Shown here: positions 31,939 through 40,862 of the stretch, one piece after another
How the letters are laid out: every line of letters starts with the position of its first letter
Position numbering within the stretch: the first letter of the stretch is position 1
Assembly: GCA_934524965.1 (NCBI GenBank)
Contig: CAKSYU010000001.1
Location: 1 to 64,000, forward strand
Source: an uncultured Angelakisella sp.
Lineage (GTDB): Bacteria; Bacillota; Clostridia; Oscillospirales; Ruminococcaceae
DNA length: 64,000 nt
Reading direction: 5' to 3'
Made by a program: the position numbers and the translations under genes
The notes under the pieces: model-generated
What the model saw: the letters and a program-made list of their open reading frames with translations, nothing else
What the model was told of the DNA's origin: nothing
Databases searched by the model: none

Positions 31939-34179
31939 TTATACTTCCTGTATAATAGGAAGAATGACTGGCTTGCGGCGGGTGCGGCTGGCGATAAAAT
32001 CGCCCAGCTCATCACGGATACGGCCCTTGATGGTCGCCCAGTCACGGAAGCCGTTCAGCTTGCACTTTTCCAGCGAGTTGCGCACCACCACGGTGGCGTC
32101 CGCCATCAGATCCTCGTTATCCCGAACATACACAAAGCCGCGGGAGACGAGATCCGGTCCTGCCAGTACCTCGCCGGTGGCGTCGTTGATGGCGCAGACC
32201 ACAACGATAAGTCCGTCATCTGCCAGCAGCTTGCGGTCACGCAGCACCACGCTGCCCACATCGCCGACGCCCAGACCATCTACCAGCACCCGCCCGCTGG
32301 GCACCATGCCGGTGATCTTCATATCCACGCCGTCGGTCTCCACCACCTTGCCGATATCGCTGATGATGATGTTTTCCTCCGGAATGCCCATGCTGGCGCC
32401 GACACCCGCGTTTTTCATCAGGTGCTTATACTCGCCGTGCATCGGCATAAAGAACTTGGGCTGGGTAAGCGAAAGCAGCAGACGGGTCTCATCCTGACAA
32501 GCGTGACCCGAAACATGCACATCGTACATTCTTTCGTAAATGACATCGGCGCCCAGCTTCATCAGCTCGTTGACCACCTTGCCGACGCTCTTTTCGTTGC
32601 CGGGAATGGGGGTGGCGGAAATGATGATGCAGTCATTGGGTCCGATCTTGATATTGCGGTGGCTGCCGATACTCATGCGGGTCAGGGCGCTCATCGGCTC
32701 GCCCTGGCTGCCGGTGGTGATGAGAACGATCTCGTCATCGGTGTAGTCCTTGAGGTTATCGGCATCAATAAGGATCCCCGCCGGAATGGTGAGGTAGCCC
32801 AGCTCCTGTGCGATGGCAACGACATTCACCATGCTGCGCCCGAATACCGCCACCTTGCGGTCGAACCGCACGGCGGTATCCACGACCTGCTGGATCCGGT
32901 GGACATTGCTGGCGAAGGTGGCGATGATGATGCGCTTATCGGCGGCGCGCTTGAACAGCTTTTCAAAGCTCTCGCCGACGATGCGCTCGCTGGGGGTGGA
33001 GCCGGGCTTTTCGGCATTGGTGCTGTCGCTGAGGAGCGCCAGAACGCCCTCGCTGCCCAGCTCCCCGAAGCGGACGAGGTCGATCGGCTCACCGGAGATG
33101 GGGGTGAAATCCACCTTGAAGTCGCCGGTAAGGACAATGAGCCCCGCCGGTGTGCGAATGGCAAAGGCACAGGCATCGGGAATGGAATGGTTGACACGGA
33201 CGAACTCGACGCTCATGGTGGTGCCTGCCTTGATGGTATCGCCGGGCTTGACGGTATTCAGTTTGCACTGGTTGAGAATACCGTGCTCCTTGAGCTTGCC
33301 GCTGATGAGCCCGATGGTAAGGGCGGTGCCGTACACCGGCGCCTTGATCTGCTTGAGCAAAAACGGCAGACCGCCGATGTGGTCCTCGTGCCCGTGGGTG
33401 ATGAAGATGCCGCGCACCTTGCTCGCGTTTTTCTCGAGGTAGGTGAAATCCGGAATGACCAGATCGACGCCGGGCAGGTCGTCATCGGGGAAGGCGGAGC
33501 CGCAGTCCGCCACGATGATATCCTGCTCCGTCTCAAAAACAGTCAGGTTCTTGCCGATCTCGCCCAAGCCACCCAGAGAGATGATCTTGAGCGGGGGGCG
33601 GCGGGTGCCGTCCGCCTTTTTGCCGCGGCGGGTACTGCGGTTGGGCTGCGGGGCGGCAGCGGGCGCGGGAGCAGCTGCCTTTTTGGCGGGCTGCTTTTTC
33701 GCCGGTTCGGCATTCTTCTGCTTTGCGGGCTGGGAAGCCTTTTTCGGCTCGTTTTTCGCGGCAGGTTGGGGCTGCTGCTTCGGTTTATTCTCGGTCTTGG
33801 GCTTCTGGGATTTGGGGGCGGCGGGCTTTTGCCCGTTCTGCGCCTTCGGCGGCTTTTGGGCAGGCTGCTGCCCCTGCGCCGCCTTTTTGCCGTTCTGGTT
33901 CTTCGCGGGCTGCGCCGCCTTCGGCTGACCCGCGGGCTTCTTTGCCACGGGCTTTTTGGCATTCCCGTTCTTTGCCGCCGCAGGCTTTGCAGACCGTTCT
34001 CCCTCGGAGACGGTCGAAGCGGCGGCTTCCTCGCCGCGCATCACACGCTCGATCTCCGCCGCGATCTCGGCGGCGGTTTTGGTGCTGCGGCTCTTGCGGA
34101 AATACTGCCCAAAGACCCCGTCCTTCTTTTTACGGGGTGCTTCGGCAGATGCCGGTACATTATTCTTTTTTTCAGTCAC
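31939..34179 (-). CDS. rnj: Ribonuclease J with a long low-complexity N-terminal extension
   Basis: A 746-aa protein. GTG 34179 was chosen because GGAGG lies 7 bases upstream; an ATG farther up lacks one. Residues about 1-195 are rich in Lys, Ala, Pro and Gln (e.g. AKKPVAKKPAGQPKAAQPAK) and should be disordered. The catalytic core starts at KIISLGGLGEIGKN; the metallo-beta-lactamase zinc motif is HGHEDHIGG (about 260) and the beta-CASP part contains TFASNVHRIQQ and TTGSQGEPMSALTRM. RNase J degrades and matures mRNA and rRNA by endo- and 5' exonuclease action. It has its own consensus promoter with a leader of about 140 bases. Confidence 0.93.
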   Translation of the reverse strand: MTEKKNNVPASAEAPRKKKDGVFGQYFRKSRSTKTAAEIAAEIERVMRGEEAAASTVSEGERSAKPAAAKNGNAKKPVAKKPAGQPKAAQPAKNQNGKKAAQGQQPAQKPPKAQNGQKPAAPKSQKPKTENKPKQQPQPAAKNEPKKASQPAKQKNAEPAKKQPAKKAAAPAPAAAPQPNRSTRRGKKADGTRRPPLKIISLGGLGEIGKNLTVFETEQDIIVADCGSAFPDDDLPGVDLVIPDFTYLEKNASKVRGIFITHGHEDHIGGLPFLLKQIKAPVYGTALTIGLISGKLKEHGILNQCKLNTVKPGDTIKAGTTMSVEFVRVNHSIPDACAFAIRTPAGLIVLTGDFKVDFTPISGEPIDLVRFGELGSEGVLALLSDSTNAEKPGSTPSERIVGESFEKLFKRAADKRIIIATFASNVHRIQQVVDTAVRFDRKVAVFGRSMVNVVAIAQELGYLTIPAGILIDADNLKDYTDDEIVLITTGSQGEPMSALTRMSIGSHRNIKIGPNDCIIISATPIPGNEKSVGKVVNELMKLGADVIYERMYDVHVSGHACQDETRLLLSLTQPKFFMPMHGEYKHLMKNAGVGASMGIPEENIIISDIGKVVETDGVDMKITGMVPSGRVLVDGLGVGDVGSVVLRDRKLLADDGLIVVVCAINDATGEVLAGPDLVSRGFVYVRDNEDLMADATVVVRNSLEKCKLNGFRDWATIKGRIRDELGDFIASRTRRKPVILPIIQEV

Positions 34180-34324
34180 TCGTGTACCTCCAATTTCTAT
34201 TTTGGGTTCTGTTTTTTGTTTTGGGTTAATGTATGATGTAAGACCGCCCATTCCGTTCCGACGGTCTTGTGTCCTATTTACCGACAAAATTTTGCAACTT
34301 GCACAATTTTTTTAATCTGTTTTT

Positions 34325-34353
34325 ATTATACTGCATAAACGCCGTGCTGTCAA
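34325..34353 (-). promoter_or_regulatory. Consensus promoter of the RNase J gene
   Basis: On the minus strand TTGACA (34348-34353), 17-base spacer, TATAAT (34325-34330). The leader contains a small hairpin (GACCG...CGGTC type) before the ribosome site. Confidence 0.85.
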
Positions 34354-34397
34354 GGGGGCTGTGCGCGGCGAGGGGCGCCCGCAGGGCAGCCGCCGTA

Positions 34398-34426
34398 TTG
34401 TAATCCCCGCGGCGGTGGTTTATAAT
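34398..34426 (+). promoter_or_regulatory. Promoter of the RNase HI gene
   Basis: TTGTAA (34398-34403), 17-base spacer, TATAAT (34421-34426), 40 bases before the start codon. Confidence 0.75.
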
Positions 34427-34465
34427 ATCCCATACAGATTATTGCACAGAAACGGAGAAAACAGC

Positions 34466-34942
34466 ATGGCAGAGAAAAAAGAAGTCCTCCTATTTACCGA
34501 CGGTGCCTGCTCCGGCAATCCCGGTCCCGGCGGCTGGGGGGCGATCCTGCGGTACAAGGGGCAGGAAAAGGAGCTTTCCGGCGGGGAGCCGATGACCACC
34601 AACAACCGCATGGAGCTGCTTGCCGCCATAGAGGGGCTGAGCGCCCTGAAGCAGCCCTGCCGTGTTACGCTGACCAGCGACAGCAAGTATCTGGTGGACG
34701 CTGTAACGAAGGGCTGGGTGTACGGCTGGCAGAAAAAAGGCTGGAAAAAAAGCGACAACAGCCCTGCCCTGAATGTAGACCTGTGGGAAAGGCTGCTGCC
34801 GCTGCTGAAAATGCATGAGGTGGAATTTGTGTGGGTGAAGGGGCACGCCGGACACCCCGAAAACGAGCGCTGCGACCGTCTGGCGGTGGCGTGGTACCAG
34901 AAATATCAGGCAGACTGCGCCGTTAATAAAATCTCGGAATAA
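34466..34942 (+). CDS. rnhA: Ribonuclease HI
   Basis: A 158-aa enzyme that cuts RNA in RNA-DNA hybrids. The metal-binding residues are visible: Asp in [18 protein letters not shown], Glu in [13 protein letters not shown], Asp in [10 protein letters not shown] and Asp in ENERCDRLA. Length is normal for RNase HI without a hybrid-binding domain. ATG 34466 follows CGGAGA. Its last 37 bases overlap the end of the convergent gene 34906-35670. Confidence 0.93.
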   Translation: MAEKKEVLLFTDGACSGNPGPGGWGAILRYKGQEKELSGGEPMTTNNRMELLAAIEGLSALKQPCRVTLTSDSKYLVDAVTKGWVYGWQKKGWKKSDNSPALNVDLWERLLPLLKMHEVEFVWVKGHAGHPENERCDRLAVAWYQKYQADCAVNKISE

Positions 34943-35670
34943 GCCTGCGTCAAGGCTTGGAAGCCCTCGCTGCCGCCTGCCAGCTGCACACGGCAGGCGG
35001 GCACAAACTGCGGCGCGACCAGATCACGGAAGATCCAGACCCGCCCGTCCGCGGTCAAACCGAGGTACAGCATCGGCGCATCAGTATCTGCCCAGTCCAG
35101 CCGGTACAATACCCGAAACTTGGTGCCGCTGCCGGTGAGGGTGAAAGCATTGATATGCGGCGTCAGCTCGGTCTCGGTCAGCACTGACCAGAATTCCTCG
35201 GCGGCGTCATTCTTTATCTCGGTGGCAAATGCCCAGCCGGCAGCCATGGCGGAAAAATCGCCGCTGCCCTTTTCCGCCTCGGCAAAGGTCACGTTGTCCT
35301 TGCACTTGACGCTGACGCATTTTGTCTTACTGCTTTGGGGGACGATCTGCCCGATGGCGGCGGAAACGGTGGGGTTTTCCGGCGAAACGCGCGCTGTGCG
35401 GGAGACGACAAAAAAGCAGGCAAGCGAAACCAAAAAAATCACCAGCAGGGTCGTGCGTCCCTGCTTCACCTTTTCGTCGGAAAATCTGCCGATTTTTACG
35501 CCGTGCCAGATATAGCAGTTGACGATCAGCGCCGCGAGGTTCAGCACGATAACTACCGCTGCCCATACCGTCCGCCCGCGCCGCAGAAAGTTCTCGGCAA
35601 GGTACGCGGTCGTTGCCACATTGAAAACCAGATAAGTGACCCATTGCTCTTTGGTATAGAACCTTGTCAT
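34906..35670 (-). CDS. Hypothetical membrane protein, 254 aa
   Basis: ATG 35670 follows AAGGAGG; a longer upstream frame lacks a ribosome site. Three N-terminal hydrophobic segments ([55 protein letters not shown]) are followed by an outer domain of about 140 residues with no recognised family. The end overlaps the RNase HI gene tail to tail, which is rare in this window. Confidence 0.65.
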   Translation of the reverse strand: MTRFYTKEQWVTYLVFNVATTAYLAENFLRRGRTVWAAVVIVLNLAALIVNCYIWHGVKIGRFSDEKVKQGRTTLLVIFLVSLACFFVVSRTARVSPENPTVSAAIGQIVPQSSKTKCVSVKCKDNVTFAEAEKGSGDFSAMAAGWAFATEIKNDAAEEFWSVLTETELTPHINAFTLTGSGTKFRVLYRLDWADTDAPMLYLGLTADGRVWIFRDLVAPQFVPACRVQLAGGSEGFQALTQAYSEILLTAQSA

Positions 35671-35945
35671 GTCTCCTCCTTTTTGTCGATGGTTGTTTTC
35701 TCTCGGTAACATTGCAGCACACTTTTGTGCATTATGCAAACGATGTTTCTTCTATCAAGAAATATTCTGTGTAAATCGGCAAATACCGGTGAACTCTAAC
35801 TGATATAACGAACCGGGCGGGGCTTTTGTGACAGTTGGGGAAAAACTTTTGATTATTCGGAATTTGCGAAAGGGCGGCTGCGGCGGTCGCCCTCCCCTGT
35901 TTTCCGCCCTGTGCCAAAAAAATTGATAAAAATTTGTTTTGCCTA

Positions 35946-35974
35946 TTGCAAATTATACCGCGATAGTATATTAT
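35946..35974 (+). promoter_or_regulatory. Promoter of nifS-nifU
   Basis: TTGCAA (35946-35951), 17-base spacer, TATTAT (35969-35974). The rest of the 35671-36042 gap is AT-rich with no supported gene. Confidence 0.65.
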
Positions 35975-35989
35975 AGTGCCGTAACAAAA

Positions 35990-36006
35990 ACGGAAACGAT
36001 TTCCGT
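35990..36006 (+). promoter_or_regulatory. 17-bp palindrome, possible operator of nifS-nifU
   Basis: ACGGAAA (35990-35996), CGA, TTTCCGT (36000-36006): a perfect 7-bp inverted repeat about 15 bases after the -10, where a repressor could block initiation. The regulator is unknown. Confidence 0.45.
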
Positions 36007-36042
36007 GCCTATAATTTTACGATACGAAGGAAGTGTATTGCA

Positions 36043-37221
36043 GTGGAAAAACGCTTTGTTTACGCCGATAACGCCGCCACCACACCGGTCACACCGGCCG
36101 TACTGGAGGCGATGACCCCGTGGCTGATGGAGAACTACGGCAACCCCAGCAGCATTTATTCCATCGGGCGTGCCGCCCGCACTGCCGTGGAAAAGGCGCG
36201 CCGTCAGGTCGCCGCCGCCCTGAATGCCGAGCCGGGTGAGATTTACTTCACCTCCTGCGGCACCGAGGCGGATAACTGGGCGCTGAAGGGCAGCATGCAC
36301 CGCTGGGCGGCAAAGGGCAAAAAGCACCTGATCACCGCGGCGTTTGAGCATCACGCCATTCTGCACAGCGCCAAGGCGCTGGAGAAGGAGGGCTTCGAGG
36401 TCACCTATCTGCCGGTCACGGCGGAGGGACTGGTGGAGCCTGCCGAGCTGGAAAAGGCGATCCGTGAGGATACCGCCCTTGTTTCCATCATGCTGGCGAA
36501 TAACGAGATCGGCACCGTACAGCCCATTGCGGAGCTTGCCGCCATTGCCCATGCCCACGGCGCGTGGTTCCACACCGACGCGGTACAGGCAGTCGGTCAC
36601 ATTCCGGTAGATGTAAAGGCGCTGGGCGTGGATATGCTGTCCCTTTCCGGTCACAAGTTCCACGCGCCCAAGGGTGTCGGCGCTTTGTATGTCAAGAAGG
36701 GTATTCTGCCCAACATCTTTATGGACGGCGGCGGGCAGGAAAAGGGACGCCGTGCCGGCACCGAGAACCTTGCCTCCATCGTGGGCTTGGGCGAAGCCAT
36801 CACCGTAGCGACCGAGCATCTGGAGGAAAACGCCGCCCGCATCACCGCCATGCGGGATCACCTGATCGACGAACTGCTGAAGCTGCCCAAGACCCGTCTG
36901 AACGGCAGCCGCCAGCACCGTCTGCCCGGCAACGCCAATATCTCGTTTGAGGGCATCGAGGGCGAATCGCTGCTGCTGCGGCTGGATATGGCGGGCATCT
37001 GCGCCTCCTCCGGCTCCGCCTGCACCAGCGGCTCGCTGGACCCCAGCCATGTGCTTATGGCGATCGGTCTGCCGCACGAGGTCGCCCACGGCAGCCTGCG
37101 TCTCTCCCTTTCGGAGCTGACCACCGAGGAGGACATCGAGTATATCATCGCGCAGGTGCCGCCCATTGTGGAGGGGCTGCGCGCCATGTCCCCCGTTTGG
37201 GAAAAAATCAAGGATAAGTAA
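36043..37221 (+). CDS. nifS: Cysteine desulfurase (NifS/IscS type)
   Basis: A 392-aa PLP enzyme that takes sulfur from cysteine for Fe-S clusters. [16 protein letters not shown] at the N terminus, [10 protein letters not shown], the PLP Lys in [13 protein letters not shown] (about 205) and the catalytic Cys in [17 protein letters not shown] (about 327) are clear. GTG 36043 is the start, with GAAGGAAG about 10 bases before. The scaffold gene nifU follows after 12 bases, forming the usual two-gene unit of Clostridia. Confidence 0.93.
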   Translation: MEKRFVYADNAATTPVTPAVLEAMTPWLMENYGNPSSIYSIGRAARTAVEKARRQVAAALNAEPGEIYFTSCGTEADNWALKGSMHRWAAKGKKHLITAAFEHHAILHSAKALEKEGFEVTYLPVTAEGLVEPAELEKAIREDTALVSIMLANNEIGTVQPIAELAAIAHAHGAWFHTDAVQAVGHIPVDVKALGVDMLSLSGHKFHAPKGVGALYVKKGILPNIFMDGGGQEKGRRAGTENLASIVGLGEAITVATEHLEENAARITAMRDHLIDELLKLPKTRLNGSRQHRLPGNANISFEGIEGESLLLRLDMAGICASSGSACTSGSLDPSHVLMAIGLPHEVAHGSLRLSLSELTTEEDIEYIIAQVPPIVEGLRAMSPVWEKIKDK

Positions 37222-37233
37222 AGGAGAAACCCT

Positions 37234-37698
37234 ATGTACAGCGAAAAAGTTCTGGATCACTTCACCAATCCCCGCAATGTAGGGGAGATCCCCGATGCCG
37301 ACGGTGTGGGCGAGGTTGGCAACGCCCGCTGCGGCGATATTATGAAAATGTACCTGAAAATTGACGGTGACACCATCACCGATGTCAAATTCAAGACCTT
37401 TGGCTGCGGCGCCGCCATCGCCACCAGCTCCATCGCCACCGAGATGATCAAGGGTCATTCCATTGAGGAGGCGCTTTCCCTCAGCAACCGTGCCGTGGTA
37501 GAGGCGCTGGACGGTCTGCCCCCCGCGAAGCTGCATTGCAGCGTGCTGGCGGAGCAGGCGGTAAAAGCCGCGCTGGCGGATTACTACACCCGTCAGGGCA
37601 TCGACCCCGAACCCATCGTAGGTCATGTCAAAAAGGACGTCCATGAGGGCGAGGAAGATGGCGAAGGCTGCTCCTCCTGCGCCACCTGCGACCACTGA
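37234..37698 (+). CDS. nifU: Fe-S cluster scaffold protein NifU/IscU
   Basis: A 154-aa protein. The three cluster-binding Cys lie in GNARCGDIM (Cys33), FKTFGCGAAIA (about 58) and LHCSVLAEQA (about 101). It carries an acidic tail ending in CSSCATCDH, longer than classic IscU, whose Cys may bind metal. It receives sulfur from NifS. AAAGGAG precedes ATG 37234. Confidence 0.93.
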   Translation: MYSEKVLDHFTNPRNVGEIPDADGVGEVGNARCGDIMKMYLKIDGDTITDVKFKTFGCGAAIATSSIATEMIKGHSIEEALSLSNRAVVEALDGLPPAKLHCSVLAEQAVKAALADYYTRQGIDPEPIVGHVKKDVHEGEEDGEGCSSCATCDH

Positions 37699-37710
37699 TC
37701 ACTACTGTCA

Positions 37711-37736
37711 CCCCCACCCGTCGGGTGGGGGTTTTT
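37711..37736 (+). terminator. Terminator of nifS-nifU
   Basis: CCCCCACCC (37711-37719) pairs with GGGTGGGGG (37723-37731) around GTC, followed by TTTTT. Confidence 0.9.
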
Positions 37737-37799
37737 CTGCGCCGTTTATCGGATTTTCTTCTTACCGTAGATCCTTCTGTCCTGCAAGCGCAGGCTCTC

Positions 37800-37909
37800 C
37801 ATGCAAAAAGCCCCCTTGCGGGAGCTTAATTGTAAATTTTCTCTTAAACTTTGTGCGAATTCTACACTTTCACTGCAAATTTCTTTGTTTTCGTCCGTAT
37901 TAGTGGGAG
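37800..37909 (-). repeat. Repeat D, copy 2 (inverted)
   Basis: On the minus strand it reads CTCCCACTAATACGGACG ... AAGCTCCCGCAAGGGGGCTTTTTG and matches copy 1 (30954-31063) over about 110 bases with few differences. It begins 6 bases after the stop of the PAP2-like gene and should end its transcript. Confidence 0.85.
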
Positions 37910-37914
37910 CGGTC

Positions 37915-38520
37915 TTAAAACCACAGCACCGCTATAGCAAAGCCAAACATACTGCACAGCGTCCCCCACAACAGGTCAATCGGGGTATGGCGGCGCAGCG
38001 TCACCGAAGCCCACGCAATAAGGGCGGCAATGACAACACTGGGCAGCAGCAGCCACCAGCCAAAGTAGTAGATGAGGAACAGAAGCGGCCCTACCGCGCT
38101 GCACGCGTGCCCGCTGGCGCGCCGGTGAAGCACCTTGTTGCAAAGGGTAAGCAGCAGCGCCGAGAAAAAGTAGCCGGCACAGACGGTGCGCACCGCCGGC
38201 GAGATCCCCGCCAGCAGCGCCCATAAAAAGGCGATGGTGTACCCCACGCCGGTGAATACAAAGGCAAGCTCCCGCTGACCCTCCCGCCCCTTTTGGCGGT
38301 AACGGGGGAACAGGGGCTGCGAGGGATAAGCCAGCACCGGCACCAGTCCCAGCAGCAGTATGGCGATCAGCAGCTCCGGCAGGGTGCCGAAGGGCTGCGG
38401 CGAGCAAAAGTACAATATAAGCAAAAGACCGATGACCATAATGGGCGGCACGGTGATAATGCGGATCACGCCTGCCAGCTTTTCCTTGGTCGTTTTGGGA
38501 TTTTTGGTCGGGGTGTTCAT
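37915..38520 (-). CDS. PAP2-related membrane phosphatase-like protein
   Basis: A 201-aa protein with about 5-6 membrane segments. RRASGHACSAVGPL contains the SGH motif and SVTLRRHTPIDLLWG the second His-Asp motif of the PAP2 superfamily (lipid phosphate phosphatases); the first KxxxxxxRP motif is not obvious. It may act on isoprenoid or lipid phosphates. ATG 38520 follows GGGAGGAG; a farther start is less likely. Confidence 0.7.
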   Translation of the reverse strand: MNTPTKNPKTTKEKLAGVIRIITVPPIMVIGLLLILYFCSPQPFGTLPELLIAILLLGLVPVLAYPSQPLFPRYRQKGREGQRELAFVFTGVGYTIAFLWALLAGISPAVRTVCAGYFFSALLLTLCNKVLHRRASGHACSAVGPLLFLIYYFGWWLLLPSVVIAALIAWASVTLRRHTPIDLLWGTLCSMFGFAIAVLWF

Positions 38521-38628
38521 GCGGTTTCTCCTCCCGAGGGGTTTATGGCTCAATTATAGCACAGTCTGCGGCAAAAAGTGAGGGGCAAAGTGACGGTTTC
38601 GGGGGAATTTTCGGGGCAGATTTTTCCG

Positions 38629-40179
38629 TCAGCGCAGCGCTACCAGCGGCATATCCACATAGATATCCTGACCGGTGAGGTTATCATGCACCGTGGCGGT
38701 CAGCTCCTTGCGGGCGTTGATGGAAAAAGCCACATTCAGCCGCTTATCCAGTGGGGTGCCGGGTGGCTCCAGCTTGGCAAGCACGGCGGAATTCTGGCTG
38801 TAGTTGAGCAGCCGTACCGTATCGCTGCTGTCATCTACCGAGGAAAAGCGCCCGTCGGCATCGAAAGAGACCCGACCCATGCGTTTGTGCTCGATCTCCG
38901 CCATCATCAGCTCGATCGCCTTTTGGTTGCGGAACGAGGAGGACAGCGTAAGGGTGACGGGCTTTTCGCTGGGATACTCGCTGCCCGCCTTGAAGATGAT
39001 CTTGTACCGCGGCTCCTTGGTGATGGAATCCAGGTAGCGAATGGCGTAGGAATGCTGGATAAAATCGACGATATTAAGTCCCAGCGAAAAGGCAAGTGCA
39101 CCGTGGGCAACCGCCTCAAAGGGCTTGTGACACTGCACCTTTTCTCTGCCGAAGATACCGCGAATGCCTCGCTGCACCGCCGGAATGAGGGTGGTACCGC
39201 CCACCATCAGCACCCGTTCGATTTGAGTGCGGGAAATGCCCCCTGCCTCTGCCATGTTGACGGCGTTATTCAAAACATCATTGAGGGTCACAAAAAAATC
39301 GTGCTCCTCCAAAAGATCCAAAAGGTCATTCTGGGTGTAGCGGAATTCGTAAGTTTTGAAATGCCCGGCATCGAAAAAGCTGCGGCTGCTTTCGCTTTGG
39401 GTGGAAAGCTCCTCCTTGATCTGACGGGCAAGGGCGGTAAGCTGCGGCAGGATCTCCTCGCATTCCTCCGCTGTTCTGCCGGCACGCTTCAAAAGATCCT
39501 CCAAGAGCCACCGGTCGATGTCATCTCCGCCGAGGAAAGCGCCCGCCTTTCCCAGCACCCTGCCCTGCGCCGCACCGTCCGCCGCCGCTCCAGCAAAGGA
39601 TTCCGGCATACGGACGACCGAAACATCAAGGGTGCCGCCGCCGAAATCCACCACGCAGACCACCGAACCGGCACGGGTAGAGCCGTAGGAAATGGCCGCC
39701 GCCACCGATTCATCGACCAGACGGTACGGGACATCGGGGTAATTTCCGGCAAAAAAGGCGGAGATCCATTCGCGGTAGGTATCAAAGGCGTTGACCGGCG
39801 CGGTGAAGGTCACGACGGTATCGGCGTTCAGCTCCAGCCCCGAAAGCAGCCTGGTGAGGTAAAGCCGCGCGATGTGGTCGGCGGAAAATTCCCGTCCCCG
39901 TTCCTCGTACAGCGAGGTCAGGTGCAGAAGCCCCCGCTTGAAGCCCCAGAAATAGCGGCTGCTGCGGATATCGTCCAGCCCGCGGGATGTGACCTCGTAG
40001 CCCATCAGGAAGCTCTGCTCCCCCCGATAGTACAGAACGGAAGGGGTGACGGGCGGCATGGCGCCGACCGCCGGCGCTGTGATTGCCGGAAAGCTGATGG
40101 TCTGCGGCTCCTCTTTGGCAAAGTTCCAACGCGCCACCACGGTATTGCTGGTGCCGAAATCGACGGCGTAGCGTTCCAT
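38629..40179 (-). CDS. Hsp70-like chaperone (DnaK-related), system-specific
   Basis: A 516-aa protein shorter than DnaK. The actin-like ATPase has VDFGTSNTVVARW (phosphate 1), VDESVAAAISYG, VVDFGGGTLDVSVVRM (phosphate 2) and LMVGGTTLIPAVQRGI (adenosine). About 130 residues of beta-type substrate domain follow, ending in NLTGQDIYVDMPL; the helical lid is missing. ATG 40179 overlaps the stop of the GrpE-like gene (TAATG), so the two are coupled. Divergent from true DnaK, it probably serves a dedicated client, perhaps another product of the 38.6-47.6 kb cluster. Confidence 0.85.
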   Translation of the reverse strand: MERYAVDFGTSNTVVARWNFAKEEPQTISFPAITAPAVGAMPPVTPSVLYYRGEQSFLMGYEVTSRGLDDIRSSRYFWGFKRGLLHLTSLYEERGREFSADHIARLYLTRLLSGLELNADTVVTFTAPVNAFDTYREWISAFFAGNYPDVPYRLVDESVAAAISYGSTRAGSVVCVVDFGGGTLDVSVVRMPESFAGAAADGAAQGRVLGKAGAFLGGDDIDRWLLEDLLKRAGRTAEECEEILPQLTALARQIKEELSTQSESSRSFFDAGHFKTYEFRYTQNDLLDLLEEHDFFVTLNDVLNNAVNMAEAGGISRTQIERVLMVGGTTLIPAVQRGIRGIFGREKVQCHKPFEAVAHGALAFSLGLNIVDFIQHSYAIRYLDSITKEPRYKIIFKAGSEYPSEKPVTLTLSSSFRNQKAIELMMAEIEHKRMGRVSFDADGRFSSVDDSSDTVRLLNYSQNSAVLAKLEPPGTPLDKRLNVAFSINARKELTATVHDNLTGQDIYVDMPLVALR

Positions 40180-40682
40180 TAAATCACTTCCTTTACACGG
40201 GCTTTTACCCAGACCTGTTCCCCTTTTGCATAACCCACTGCCGCTACAATGACCGGCGTTCCGGTCTCGATCAGGGCGGGGCAATCGTGCAGGGCACTGT
40301 TGTAGGGGGTCTCCTCCCCCGCTGTACCGATGACGGTAAGCCCCAGTGCCCTTATGAAGTCATCGACCGGTGCAAACAGACCGATCATATCCTTTGCCAG
40401 CAGTCCGGGGGTTTCAGCTATGGTTTTTCTTGCCGTAGGCAGTGCCAGCAACAGGGGGCACATTGCCTCAAAGAGGGCGCGCTGCGCCCCTTGCACCGCC
40501 TCAGACTGTTCCCGTTCTCTGTCGGCGGCTTCCCGCTCCGCCTCTCTGCAAACGGCGGCGGCACGGGCTTCGCTTTTCTCCTTCTGTCGGGCGGCTTCCT
40601 CCTTTTCCAGCCGCAGGGCGGCGGTCTCGGTTTTCAGCTCCCGAATGGTTTTTTGGCTTTGCAGCAGGTCTTTCAGTGCCAT
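40179..40682 (-). CDS. GrpE-like nucleotide exchange factor
   Basis: A 167-aa protein with a charged N-terminal coiled coil (about residues 10-65, e.g. RLEKEEAARQKEKSEARAAA), a helical middle and a beta end (VIVAAVGYAKGEQVWVKARV) that fits the GrpE head. Sequence similarity to housekeeping GrpE is low, so the call rests on layout and coupling to the Hsp70-like gene. ATG 40682 follows AAGGAGA. Alternative: an unrelated coiled-coil adaptor. Confidence 0.6.
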   Translation of the reverse strand: MALKDLLQSQKTIRELKTETAALRLEKEEAARQKEKSEARAAAVCREAEREAADREREQSEAVQGAQRALFEAMCPLLLALPTARKTIAETPGLLAKDMIGLFAPVDDFIRALGLTVIGTAGEETPYNSALHDCPALIETGTPVIVAAVGYAKGEQVWVKARVKEVI

Positions 40683-40746
40683 GATCGGTCTCCTTGGTGG
40701 GTGGTGGGATTTTGGAAATTCCGGAGTTTGTGAAAGGGGGAGGCGC

Positions 40747-40825
40747 GGGGCGCAGCCCCAGCCGCGAAGCGGCTGACGCAGGCGGAGCCTGCGGGTTTCG
40801 GCAAAGCCGAAACGGGCTGCGCCCC
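40747..40825 (+). repeat. Family B cloverleaf repeat, copy B3
   Basis: Outer stem GGGGCGCAGCCC / GGGCTGCGCCCC. Arms: CAGCCGCGAAGCGGCTG, ACGCAGGCGGAGCCTGCG and GTTTCGGCAAAGCCGAAAC. It lies in the 180-base gap between the RCC1-like gene and the GrpE-like gene and may separate two transcripts or sit inside one. Confidence 0.88.
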
Positions 40826-40862
40826 GTCCGCCCCCTCGCGGAAAACTTCGGTTAAAATATAC

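Noticed and set aside
31933..34236. Long rightward open frame opposite RNase J
   Set aside because: It mirrors the RNase J gene, whose catalytic motifs and promoter are unambiguous.
12217..40825. Cloverleaf repeats as tRNA-like genes
   Set aside because: They have three arms and an outer stem but no CCA end, no tRNA loop sequences and stems far too long and GC-rich.
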